Position numbers and translations under genes: made by a program. Of a DNA stretch of 64,000 bases, positions 55,264-63,458 are shown one piece after another. Position 1 is the stretch's first letter, and each line of letters opens with the position of its first letter. The notes under the pieces were generated by a model, which searched no databases, was not told where the DNA came from, and saw only the letters and a list, made by a program, of their open reading frames with translations. This stretch comes from Streptomyces griseiscabiei (GTDB lineage Bacteria > Actinomycetota > Actinomycetes > Streptomycetales > Streptomycetaceae), in assembly GCF_020010925.1 (NCBI RefSeq), contig NZ_JAGJBZ010000003.1, forward strand, positions 682,001 through 746,000, read 5' to 3'.

Positions 55264-56307
55264 TCACAGCAGAGCCGGCGCGTGGAACGTGCCGAGACCC
55301 GTGTCGAGGTCACGGTCCAGCCAGTAGCGGCGCGGCTCGGCGAGCATGACGGCCACGCCGGCGGTGAGGATGCCGGGGATCTCGGCCAGCTCGTGGTCGA
55401 CGAAGGCCGCCAGGGCGGAGCGGTCGGCGACCAGACCGGTGGCGAGGACCGACAGATCGCCGGCGACATGGGCGACGAGACGGGTCTGCGGCAGCCGGTC
55501 GATCCGGCGCATGACGTCGGGGGTCTCGCCGGGCGCGACCCGCAGCCGCAGGATGAACGGGGTCTGGAAGCCCAGCCACTCCGACACGATCTCCAGCCGC
55601 GGTCGCACCCAGCGCTCGTCCAGGACCCGCCGGACGACGCGGTGCGCGGTGGAGGTGGCCAGCCCCGACGCCCGCCCGATGCTCGCGGACGACGCCCGGC
55701 CGTCCTGGATCAGCAGGGCGACGACCGTGCGCTCGGCCTCGCTGAGCGGCTTGGCGGGCGGCAGCGCGGTCGCCGTCGCGGTGGCCGCGGTCGTGTCCTC
55801 CGGCCGCCCTCCGGCCAGTCTCAGCAGCTCGGCCCGCTCGGTGTCGGCCAGGAACCGCGGGTCCCAGGTGATGCCCCGGCGCAGTGTGCTGAGCGCGGGC
55901 AGCGCGATGACCCGGCGCACGCCGGGGACGGAGAACATCCGGTCGACCGCCGCGCTGGTGGCCGCCTCGGAGGGGGCGTGCACGACGGCGTAGAGCGGGT
56001 AGTCGCCGGAGATCTGCGCCAGGAGCTGGACGTGGGGCAGTTGCCGGAGCCGGTCGAGGACGGTCAGCGGTGTCTCGCCGCTGATGTCCAGGAAGACGTG
56101 CACGGGCATCGCCGTGGAGTGCATGCCCCAGTCGGCCTGGCCGATGACACGGACCATCCGGGCCTCGTGCAGCCGGTCGTAACGGCGTTTGAGGGTCCCG
56201 GCGTCGGCGGACAGGATCCCGCCGATGTCGTCCCAGGTCGCCCGGGGCGCCAGGTGCAGCGCCCCGATGAGGCGCCGGTCGAGCTCGTCGAGGAGAGGGC
56301 GGGTCAT
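55264..56307 (-). CDS. Tandem Lrp/AsnC-family regulator
   Basis: A 347-residue protein with two Lrp-type halves. The first HTH is LDRRLIGALHLAPRATWDDI (about 8-60), followed by a RAM-like ligand domain. A second HTH (RTVVALLIQDGRASSASIGR to VRRVL, about 190-235) and second sensor part (LRLRVAPGETPDVMRRID) follow. Such duplicated Lrp regulators control neighbouring transport or catabolic genes. It is divergent from the AbgT transporter gene and probably regulates it. A palindrome GTCTGCAGAC in the gap is a candidate operator. Confidence 0.87.
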   Translation of the reverse strand: MTRPLLDELDRRLIGALHLAPRATWDDIGGILSADAGTLKRRYDRLHEARMVRVIGQADWGMHSTAMPVHVFLDISGETPLTVLDRLRQLPHVQLLAQISGDYPLYAVVHAPSEAATSAAVDRMFSVPGVRRVIALPALSTLRRGITWDPRFLADTERAELLRLAGGRPEDTTAATATATALPPAKPLSEAERTVVALLIQDGRASSASIGRASGLATSTAHRVVRRVLDERWVRPRLEIVSEWLGFQTPFILRLRVAPGETPDVMRRIDRLPQTRLVAHVAGDLSVLATGLVADRSALAAFVDHELAEIPGILTAGVAVMLAEPRRYWLDRDLDTGLGTFHAPALL

Positions 56308-56368
56308 GGTGCCCCACCCTAGATCCTCTCGCCCTGGGCCATCGGTAGCCGATTAATCCCACTGTTGC

Positions 56369-56378
56369 GTCTGCAGAC
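56369..56378. promoter_or_regulatory. Candidate operator between the Lrp regulator and abgT-like gene
   Basis: GTCTGCAGAC is a perfect 10-base palindrome in the 134-base divergent gap, within AT-richer flanks (TGTTGC, TAGGAAATC). Its place suits a Lrp-type site for either gene. Palindromes of this length are frequent, so the evidence is weak. Confidence 0.35.
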
Positions 56379-56441
56379 TAGGAAATCTCTCATTCGAATG
56401 TCATGGTGTGCGAGAACCTCCCTCCCTGTGAAGGGGTACCG

Positions 56442-58010
56442 ATGAGTGCCACCTCTGCCCAGCCCCAGCCCCCGCCGACCCCGCCGACCGAGCCCGGTTC
56501 AAGAACCCTGCGCGCCGCCTTCCGGGTTCTCGCGGCGATAGAGAGAGCCGGCAACAGGCTCCCCCACCCCTTCTGGCTGTTCTGGATCCTCGCGGGCGTC
56601 GTCGCCGTCCTCAGCGCCGTGCTCGCGGCGGCCGGGGCCGGGGCCATGCACCCCGGCACGGGCGAGCGGATCGAGGTGCTGAGCCTGCTCAGCCGGGCCG
56701 GCGTCACGATGGCCGTCGAGGGGGCGGTCGAGAACTACGCGGCCTTCCCGCCGCTGGCCACCATCCTCACCGTGATGTTCGGTATCGCCGTCGCCGAACG
56801 CAGCGGCCTCTTCTCGGCCCTGCTGCGCCGGATGGTCGCCCGCGTCCCCGGCCGGTATCTCACCTTCGCGCTGTCGATGACGGCCATGGTCGGCCATGTC
56901 GCCGGCGACGCCGCCTACGTCACCCTCATCCCGCTCGGCGCCCTCGTCTACCGCGCGGCGGGGCGCAGTCCGGTCCTCGGCTGCGTCGTCGCGTACGTCT
57001 CCATCTCCGCCGGTTACGACGCGTCCCCGTCCCTCACCACCACCGACGTCCTGCTGTCCTCGATCTCCACGGCCGCCGCCCACACCGTAGACGCCGACCA
57101 CGTCGTCACCCCGGTCGCCAACTACTTCTTCGGCGTCGCCTCGTCGGTCCTCGTCGCCCTGGTGATCACCCTGGTCGTCGACAAGGTCCTCGCCCGCCGC
57201 CCCGACCTGGAACCGGACGAGCCCGTCGCCGCGCTCAGCGCCGACGAGCTGAAGGAGATCGAGGTCACCCCGGCCCAGCGCCGCGCCCTGCGGGTCACCG
57301 GCCTGGTCGCGCTCGGCCTCGTCGCCGTCCTGGCCGCCGCCATGATCCCCGCGTCCTCACCGCTGCGGGGCGAGCACGGCGGCATCGTCGACTCCACGCT
57401 CATCGGCGGGACGGCCCTCGTCCTGGGCGTCTTCTTCGCGGTCCTCGGCACCGTCCACGGCCGGATGACCGGCACCTTCGCCGCCGCCCGGGACATCGTG
57501 GGCGCGATGGCCGACGGCACCCGGTCGATGGCCCCGATCCTCGTCCTGTTCTTCGCCATCTCCCAGTTCCTCGCCTACTTCAAGTGGACGAACATCGGCG
57601 ACGTCCTCGCCGTCACCGGCGCGCGGACGCTGCGCGACCTCGAACTCGACGGCTGGACCGTGCTGGTCGGGATCGCCGTACTGATCACGCTGATGAACCT
57701 GCTCATCACCAGCGGCTCCGCGCTCTGGGCCCTGGCCGCACCGGTGTTCGTCCCCATGCTGATGCTCATCGGCATCGCCCCCGAGACCACCCAGGCCGTC
57801 TACCGGGTCGCCGACTCCGTCACCAACTGCGTCACCCCGATGAGCCCGTACTTCGTGATGGCGCTGGGCTTCGTCCAGCAGTACCGCAGGTCCGCCGGCA
57901 TCGGCACGCTCGCCTCCTTCACGATCCCGGTCGCCGCCGTCGTCTGGATCGTCTGGATCACGTTCTTCGTGGCCTGGTACCTGCTGGGCCTCCCCTTCGG
58001 CATCAACTGA
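56442..58010 (+). CDS. AbgT-family transporter
   Basis: A 522-residue membrane protein of the p-aminobenzoyl-glutamate/sulfonamide transporter family. About 10 membrane segments and two hairpins are visible, with family-specific stretches such as NRLPHPFWLFWILAGVVA, AMVGHVAGDAAYVTLIPLGA, AGYDASPSLTTTDVLLS, FAISQFLAYFKWTNIG and NLLITSGSALWALAAPVFVP. These proteins import folate breakdown products or export sulfonamides. ATG 56442 follows GAAGGGG by 6 bases. It is co-directional with an M20 peptidase gene 32 bases downstream. Confidence 0.93.
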   Translation: MSATSAQPQPPPTPPTEPGSRTLRAAFRVLAAIERAGNRLPHPFWLFWILAGVVAVLSAVLAAAGAGAMHPGTGERIEVLSLLSRAGVTMAVEGAVENYAAFPPLATILTVMFGIAVAERSGLFSALLRRMVARVPGRYLTFALSMTAMVGHVAGDAAYVTLIPLGALVYRAAGRSPVLGCVVAYVSISAGYDASPSLTTTDVLLSSISTAAAHTVDADHVVTPVANYFFGVASSVLVALVITLVVDKVLARRPDLEPDEPVAALSADELKEIEVTPAQRRALRVTGLVALGLVAVLAAAMIPASSPLRGEHGGIVDSTLIGGTALVLGVFFAVLGTVHGRMTGTFAAARDIVGAMADGTRSMAPILVLFFAISQFLAYFKWTNIGDVLAVTGARTLRDLELDGWTVLVGIAVLITLMNLLITSGSALWALAAPVFVPMLMLIGIAPETTQAVYRVADSVTNCVTPMSPYFVMALGFVQQYRRSAGIGTLASFTIPVAAVVWIVWITFFVAWYLLGLPFGIN

Positions 58011-58042
58011 CCCACCGGCCGCGCCCCTTGAGAAAGAGGACC

Positions 58043-59257
58043 ATGACCACCTCGCGCACCGCCCACGCCGCCGCCCTGACCGCCCGCGCCCTGACCGCCC
58101 GCGCGCAGGACGTGTCGGCGGAGACCGTCGCCGACATCCTGACCCTCGTCCGCCACGAGACCGGCAGCCACGACCTGGCCGCCCTCGCCTCCGGCCTCGA
58201 CCTCCTGCGCGAGCTGACGGTCACCCGCCTCGGCCCGCCGGACCGTGAACACCGCCACCCCGGCGGCGCGTACGGCGACACGCTCACCCTCACCTACACG
58301 GGCACCGGCGGCGGCACCGGCCATGTCGCCCTGGTCGGCCACTACGACACGGTGTGGCCGACGGGCACCCTGGCCGGCTGGGGACCGGCGGAGTCGACGG
58401 ACGAGGACGGGCGGGCGAGGCTCGGCGGGCCGGGCATCTTCGACATGAAGACCGGTCTGGCACAAGGGATCTGGGCCCTGAAGCTGGCCAGGGAGAGCGG
58501 TGCCCTGGTCCCCACCGTCACCTTCCTCTTCAACGGCGACGAGGAGATCGGCTCCCTCGCCTCCCGCCCGGTGATCGAGGAGACCGCGCGGAAGGCCGAC
58601 GCGACGCTGGTGCTGGAGCCGACCGCGTACGGCGCGGTGAAGACCGCCCGCAAGGGCACCGGGATCTTCAGGGTCACGGCCACCGGCGTCGAGTCGCACG
58701 CCGGGCTCGCGCCGCAGGACGGGGCGAGCGCGATCCTGGCCCTGTCCGAGTTCGTGGTCGCCGCGGCGGCCGTCGCCGCCCCCGAACGCGGTACGACCGT
58801 CAACACGGGCCTCTTCAGCGGTGGTTCGGCCGTCAACGTGGTCGCGGGCTCGGCCACCGCCGGCATCGACATCAGGGTCGCCGACGCCGCCGAACAGGCC
58901 CGGGTGGACGCCGAGTTCGCGGCCATCCGGGTCGGCGACCCCCGCGTACGCATCGAGGTCGACCACGACTGGAACCGCCCCCCGATGACCCTCGACGCCG
59001 CCTCCGCGCCCCTCCTCGACCTCGCCCGCGAGGTCGCCCGCGACCAGGGCCGCGACGAACTGCCCACCGCCGCCGTCGGCGGCGCCAGCGACGCCAACTT
59101 CGTCGCCGCCCTGGGCCTCCCCGTCCTGTGCGGCATGGGCGCCGTCGGCGACGGCGCCCATGCCCGGGGCGAATACATCCACCCCGACACCGTCCCCGCC
59201 CAGACCTCCCTGCTGGCCGGACTCCTGACCCGCCTGACCGGGCCGCAGGGCGCCTGA
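58043..59257 (+). CDS. M20-family zinc carboxypeptidase (glutamate carboxypeptidase type)
   Basis: A 404-residue M20 metallopeptidase. Metal-site motifs are LVGHYDTVW (His-x-Asp), GIFDMKTG (bridging Asp), NGDEEIGS (Glu base and ligand), LEPT (Glu) and the final YIHPDTV (His). These match CPG2-like enzymes that hydrolyse C-terminal Glu from folates and acyl-glutamates. With the AbgT transporter upstream, it forms a plausible uptake and cleavage pathway for aminobenzoyl-glutamate or related N-acyl-glutamates. GAGGA lies just before the ATG at 58043. Confidence 0.92.
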   Translation: MTTSRTAHAAALTARALTARAQDVSAETVADILTLVRHETGSHDLAALASGLDLLRELTVTRLGPPDREHRHPGGAYGDTLTLTYTGTGGGTGHVALVGHYDTVWPTGTLAGWGPAESTDEDGRARLGGPGIFDMKTGLAQGIWALKLARESGALVPTVTFLFNGDEEIGSLASRPVIEETARKADATLVLEPTAYGAVKTARKGTGIFRVTATGVESHAGLAPQDGASAILALSEFVVAAAAVAAPERGTTVNTGLFSGGSAVNVVAGSATAGIDIRVADAAEQARVDAEFAAIRVGDPRVRIEVDHDWNRPPMTLDAASAPLLDLAREVARDQGRDELPTAAVGGASDANFVAALGLPVLCGMGAVGDGAHARGEYIHPDTVPAQTSLLAGLLTRLTGPQGA

Positions 59258-59261
59258 TCTG

Positions 59262-59465
59262 TCACCGCCGGGGGCGGTCCGGCGGTGGGGCGGGCGCGAG
59301 GGCGTAGGCGCCGAGCAGGGAAGCCACGCCGAGCGCGCAGTCCACGTAGACGGCGGTGGACCGTGAGGCGCCGTCGCACACGAGGATCAGGACGACGCCG
59401 GTCACGAGTACGGCGAGAAAGGTCAGGTAGTGGTGGCGGAGTGACACCGCGACATCGATCGGCAC
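59262..59465 (-). CDS. Small two-span membrane protein
   Basis: A 67-residue protein read from a GTG at 59465 preceded by GGGAAGAG. It has two hydrophobic segments (LTFLAVLVTGVVLILVCDG and YVDCALGVASLLGAYALAP) and a basic Pro-rich tail. It ends 4 bases after the M20 gene stop and is convergent to it. The function is unknown. The open frame extends upstream to 59522, but the shorter form fits better. Confidence 0.55.
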   Translation of the reverse strand: MPIDVAVSLRHHYLTFLAVLVTGVVLILVCDGASRSTAVYVDCALGVASLLGAYALAPAPPPDRPRR

Positions 59466-59696
59466 GTTCTCTTCCCTCCCCGGGAGACGGACTGAACTGC
59501 CATCCATTCGACCGGCCCGCACACCGACGGTCCAGGAATTCTGATGGACCTCGATGAGCTGCGATGCCCCCGGAAACGGGTCGGAGGTTCTCCTGACTTC
59601 GGCTTGGTTCGGTGAATTTCGGTGAATTTCGGCGGTCGCGGCGCGAGAGATGCGAGCATCACGCCATCCGGCTCGTGTCCGTCACGTGGGGGAAAC

Positions 59697-60524
59697 GTGG
59701 ATGACTACTCGCGCGGTGCGCTGCCGCCCGTTCAACGGTTCGCCACGGAGCTGCGGCGGCTGCGCATCACGGCGGGCGAACCCCAGCTCAAGACGATCGC
59801 CGCGCGGGCCCAGTGCAGTCAGGCCACGGTGTCCGAGGCGCTCAACGGCCGCCGCCTGCCCAGTGAGACGGTCACCCGTCGGCTCGTCCTCGCGCTGGAC
59901 GGCGACTGGACTCGCTGGCAGGACCTGTGGCGGCTCGTCCGGACCGAGCTGGACGATCTGAAGCACCGCACGGACGAGACACCGCCGCGGACGCTGCGGG
60001 CCGACATGGTGCATTATCCGGACGCCTCCGCCTTCTACAAGGCCGCCGCCGAGGCGGTCCGTGCTGCCCGCCACGAACTCCGGCTCACCTATGTACGGCT
60101 CCACCCGCCAGGCCACTGGCTGGCCTCGGAGGCAGCGGTCTACTTCGAGACGGTGGTGCGGTGGGCCAAGGAGCACGCTGGCGGCTCCGCCAGCGTGCGC
60201 CGCATCATCGGCGTACCGGAGAGGGACGGCGTACCGCCGCCGGCGTTTCTGGCCTGGCTGCGCGAACACCAGGCGGAGGTGCGGGACGTGTACTCCTACG
60301 AGGCCCGGGTGATTCCCTGGCACCACACCTGCGCCTGGCACAACACCGGCCTCCTGGACGACTCAATCACCTTCCTCTCCTTCGCCGGCGTCGGCCGCCA
60401 ACAACTGACCGGTCTCAGCGTCGAGAGCCCACTCTTCCTCTCCCACTACGCAACAGTTTTCGACCAGGCCTGGGGCGCCCTACGCCCCCTCGACGAGTAC
60501 ATGGCCGGCCACACCCACACATGA
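59697..60524 (+). CDS. HTH-type regulator with C-terminal effector domain
   Basis: A 275-residue protein. An N-terminal XRE/lambda-type HTH (about 10-65: ATELRRLRITAGEPQLKTIA, QCSQATVSEALNGRRLPS) is followed by a helical linker and a C-terminal domain (AVRAARHELRLTYVRLHPPG to GVGRQQLTGLSVESPLFLSH). The latter resembles PLD/DUF-type sensor regions attached to actinobacterial HTH proteins. The GTG at 59697 follows GTGGGGGA. It marks the right border of the conserved region: beyond it lie relics and low-GC sequence. Confidence 0.75.
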   Translation: MDDYSRGALPPVQRFATELRRLRITAGEPQLKTIAARAQCSQATVSEALNGRRLPSETVTRRLVLALDGDWTRWQDLWRLVRTELDDLKHRTDETPPRTLRADMVHYPDASAFYKAAAEAVRAARHELRLTYVRLHPPGHWLASEAAVYFETVVRWAKEHAGGSASVRRIIGVPERDGVPPPAFLAWLREHQAEVRDVYSYEARVIPWHHTCAWHNTGLLDDSITFLSFAGVGRQQLTGLSVESPLFLSHYATVFDQAWGALRPLDEYMAGHTHT

Positions 60525-60592
60525 CGAGGGTGCCGGAGAGCCCGGCCCGCACACCATGAATCAGCGGCTCACGGCCACACCAGGCAGTACGG

Positions 60593-60735
60593 CTAATGCC
60601 CCGCCTCGTGCAGACGGTGGCTGAAGTCCTGCCATTCGTAGAGCGAATGGTGGCGGGAGATCACTGGCTGGGGTTTCGCAGGGAATCTGTGATGACCTGG
60701 GAAAGCTCCTCTCGGTAGTTCTCACGGGTCGACAC
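60593..60735 (-). pseudogene. Relics of two coupled reading frames
   Basis: A 24-codon frame (60735-60661, MSTRENYREELSQVITDSLR to NPSQ) ends in TGA that overlaps a GTG opening a 23-codon frame (60664-60593, ISRHHSLYEWQDFSHRLHE, AGH). The composition is protein-like and the GTGA overlap is that of coupled genes, but both are too short and are cut close to the IS630 relic. They look like remains of an older gene pair. The family is not recognised. Confidence 0.4.
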
Positions 60736-60757
60736 CGTTTCTCAGGCTCATGTGCCC

Positions 60758-61040
60758 TGGATGTGCCCCTGGGACAACCTCAACGTGCATCTCACGCGCG
60801 GAGTACGGCAGTTCATATCCGGACGGCACTGGCTCACCGTCTACCAACTGCCGACCTACGCAGCCGACCTCAACCCCGTCCAGGGAATCTAGCCCCTGCT
60901 TCGACGCGGCCGACTGCTCAACACAGCCTTCACCACACCCGAGCACCTGATCCAGAGCATCCGTCGCGGCCTGAGAGCGATCCAGTACTGCCCTGACCTG
61001 ATCAACGGATACCTTGCCAGACCGGGCTATCACTCAGACC
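60758..61040 (+). pseudogene. IS630-family transposase fragment
   Basis: Only the C-terminal part remains. It reads WDNLNVHLTRGVRQFI, then TVYQLPTYAADLNPV (the DDE Asp-Leu-Asn-Pro signature), QGI, a stop, PLLRRGRLLNTAFTTPEHLI, IRRGLRAIQYCPDLINGYLA. The stop TAG stands where active IS630 transposases have Trp (TGG), so one base change disabled it. The N-terminal HTH and first Asp are missing. No terminal inverted repeats were recognised. Confidence 0.8.
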
Positions 61041-61236
61041 CACGACAACCCGAGTTCAAGCTCAGAGGGTTCAGAGAACTGGCCAATCCAGAAGGAGATT
61101 TGCCAAATTCTGTCACGATCATTACTCAAGAGTGGTAGCAGCAGGCAAAATTAGGCATTCATTTGTTCTTACGTCAAACGGGCAAGCGACGCGCCATATC
61201 CTGCTGAACCTCAGAGGCTGAACTCGGGAGGGATTG

Positions 61237-62226
61237 ATGGCGCTTGACGCCTTCGACTGCGCGGCAACGTATGTACGTCGCATTTGTGATGGAGAACAGA
61301 TATGCGTCCACATGGACGACGCGCAGGAATGCCAGATCAAGCGACACCCGGACTATGAAAAATTCCACTCCCAGGCCGTAGCCGCCCGAGCGGCGCGGAA
61401 GCCATCCCACCTCTGGGGATCCATGGTGGCTATGGGGCGAATGGCCGACTTGCAGGGCGATAATAAATGGAGAATGATTGTTGTAGACTGTCTCACACCT
61501 TTCCTCCGTGCGCGCTCTCAGTCGATCGCCCGAGATTTTTATTGCGACCTGGGGGACGTTCGATCAGATATGTTCGAAGCCGCCCTCAACGCTTGGGAGG
61601 AGACTGCTCGGGGTGTCCCTCCCCAGGAAGTCCCGACATTGATAGTCAGGGCAGCCATCAACGCCGCCTACCAGCGTGCGAATGGCCATGAAAACGAAAG
61701 CTCTACGAGCGACATCGAGTCCTTGCTGGCATTCGAAGAAGCCGTCCTAGATTCCACAATCAAGGCGAATTCCATTGTCCACAACACCAACCCAAGTGAT
61801 CCGGCTGTCGCCGAGCAGATTCGAGGCGAGCGCACCGGAGCCTTGTGGAAAACGTACGGCCTCATCGAAGCGGTGAATCGCTACCATGAGGACCTTCGCG
61901 CCGGACGTCGCTCAGGATTGCGAAGCATTATCGCGACGGAAACGATGTTGACCCGCACATACATTACGGGCCGTAATTACTACTATCGAATCTCCGACTT
62001 CTATCCCAAATTCGTCGATCTTCCGGCCGCTGCCAGAGCGCTGGGGATCGCTAAATCCACCGCTTATCGGATGGTGAGAGCGGGATCCTTTCCCTGTCCG
62101 GCCGCGCACGTGGGGCGCAGCTATCAGGTACCCACGAAGGCTCTGATGAATTCTCTATCCATTTCGGATTCTATCGTTCACCCGGATGATGTGAAAAATG
62201 GGGCAGATCATGCCCACGGAAAGTGA
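61237..62226 (+). CDS. Low-GC HTH protein with sigma-like N-terminal region
   Basis: A 329-residue protein. Residues about 75-150 (MIVVDCLTPFLRARSQSIAR, CDLGDVRSDMFEAALNAWEE) recall sigma-factor region 2 or plasmid replication helix bundles. A C-terminal excisionase-type HTH (LPAAARALGIAKSTAYRMVR, then AHVGRSYQVPTKALMNSL, about 250-300) is clear. The coding sequence is much less GC-rich than its neighbours and follows an IS relic, so it was acquired horizontally. ATG 61237 has GGGAGG 4 bases upstream. The function is unknown; a mobile-element or phage regulator is a reasonable guess. Confidence 0.65.
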   Translation: MALDAFDCAATYVRRICDGEQICVHMDDAQECQIKRHPDYEKFHSQAVAARAARKPSHLWGSMVAMGRMADLQGDNKWRMIVVDCLTPFLRARSQSIARDFYCDLGDVRSDMFEAALNAWEETARGVPPQEVPTLIVRAAINAAYQRANGHENESSTSDIESLLAFEEAVLDSTIKANSIVHNTNPSDPAVAEQIRGERTGALWKTYGLIEAVNRYHEDLRAGRRSGLRSIIATETMLTRTYITGRNYYYRISDFYPKFVDLPAAARALGIAKSTAYRMVRAGSFPCPAAHVGRSYQVPTKALMNSLSISDSIVHPDDVKNGADHAHGK

Positions 62227-62314
62227 TCTCTCGAATTCGCGAGTGCATTCTCCCATGATCTTCTCAAATGTGTGATGAATTCTTCTTCCCTCAGGAGCGA
62301 TCCAGTCGAGAAGA

Positions 62315-63358
62315 TCAGCCGAAGGCAAGTGTGCGGAAGTGGTTGCGGATGTCTGCCAGGGATTGTCGGTCGCGGGTGTAGTAGAGCTTGTTGGTCAGCA
62401 GCGCTGACCACCGCTGAAGCCGGGGTGATACCCACATGCCAGTTCCTGTGAAGCCGTAGTGGACCCAGATTTCGTCGCCGGGACCGGTGCCGGGGGCGGG
62501 GTGCCAGAACAGGCCGCGTGGAGGGTTCAAGGAACTCGTTTGGATGGTGAGCGATGCCTCACTCCAGGCGCGCCCGAATCCTGCGCGTTCGGCGAAGGCG
62601 TTGTTGTCCAGCATGTAGCGCAGGAAGCGGGCGAGGTCGTCGAGGACGGTGAAGGCGCCGGCGATACCGCATACGCCGCCGAGGAGGCGGGCGGAGAAAT
62701 CGTGGGCGGTGCCCTTGAGGTGGGTGTTGGTGTCCGGGTCGAGTTCGGTGGGCGCGCATCTGGCGGCGGTCTCGGCGGGTAGGGGGCCGAAGCGGGTGGA
62801 GTTCATGCCCAGGGGCTGCCAGGTCCGTTCCGTGGCGAGTTGGTCGAGGGGCTGGCCGGAGAGGTGTTCGGCGAGGTAGCCGAGGATGAGTGCGGCTCGG
62901 TCGGTGTATTCGACGGCCTCCCCCGGTGGGCGGTGCAGGGCTTCGTGGAGCACGCCGTCGCGGATGTCCTGGGGGTCGGTGCCGTACAGGTTCTTCAGTT
63001 GGGCCCGTAGCGGGACCCCTGCGGTGTGGGTGAGGAGTTGGCGGGCGGTCACGGTCGCGAGCGGGTGGCCGTCGACTTCCAGCCAGAAATCCCCGAGGGG
63101 GGCGTCGAGGTCGAGTTTGCCTTCCTCCCATAGAGCGCCGATGGAGGACCAGACGGCGAGGATCTTGGTGAGGCTCGCGGCGTCGAAGACGGTGTCAGGG
63201 CGCATCGGAGCGTGCGGTTCGGTGGGGTCGAGGACGCCGGTGGTGCCATGGGCTTGGATGCCCGAGGCATCGCCGACGGCCCAGACGGCGCCGGGGTAGA
63301 CCTTGTTGCGGACACCTTCGTCGAGCAGGGTTTCGATGCGGTCGGTGCGGTACGTCAT
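62315..63358 (-). CDS. Serine hydrolase, beta-lactamase/class C family
   Basis: A 347-residue hydrolase. The Ser-x-x-Lys motif is in FDAASLTKILA, near residue 63; the second motif Tyr-x-Asn appears as Tyr-Thr-Asp (VEYTDRAALIL), and a third His/Lys-type motif near WVHYGFTGTGMWV. This set fits esterase/peptidase-like class C relatives rather than true beta-lactamases. ATG 63358 follows AGGGAG. No signal peptide is seen, so it is probably cytoplasmic. Confidence 0.82.
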   Translation of the reverse strand: MTYRTDRIETLLDEGVRNKVYPGAVWAVGDASGIQAHGTTGVLDPTEPHAPMRPDTVFDAASLTKILAVWSSIGALWEEGKLDLDAPLGDFWLEVDGHPLATVTARQLLTHTAGVPLRAQLKNLYGTDPQDIRDGVLHEALHRPPGEAVEYTDRAALILGYLAEHLSGQPLDQLATERTWQPLGMNSTRFGPLPAETAARCAPTELDPDTNTHLKGTAHDFSARLLGGVCGIAGAFTVLDDLARFLRYMLDNNAFAERAGFGRAWSEASLTIQTSSLNPPRGLFWHPAPGTGPGDEIWVHYGFTGTGMWVSPRLQRWSALLTNKLYYTRDRQSLADIRNHFRTLAFG

Positions 63359-63458
63359 GGTCTCCCTGTTCGCCGTGGGCATCCCGCTGGTCAGCGTAGT
63401 GACGGGGATGGATGGGGTGTGGCAATGGCGTGTCGGGCATCAGCCGGCCCGGGTCGTT

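Larger units (their letters stand above)
60525..61236. other. Intergenic region with IS and gene relics
   Basis: This 712-base gap contains two short minus-strand relics (60593-60735), a dead IS630-type transposase (60770-61040), and at the right the AT-rich leader of the next gene (61,040-61,236), with GGGAGG at 61,227-61,232 as its ribosome binding site. No intact gene was found. A small hairpin CCATTC/GAATGG lies at 60,632-60,650. Confidence 0.6.

Noticed and set aside
54205..59257. Antibiotic biosynthesis cluster around the beta-lactamase
   Set aside because: No synthase, oxidase or exporter gene of such a cluster is nearby.
60722..61033. 103-codon minus-strand frame over the IS630 relic
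   Set aside because: It is antisense to the recognisable transposase remains and has no protein-like motif.
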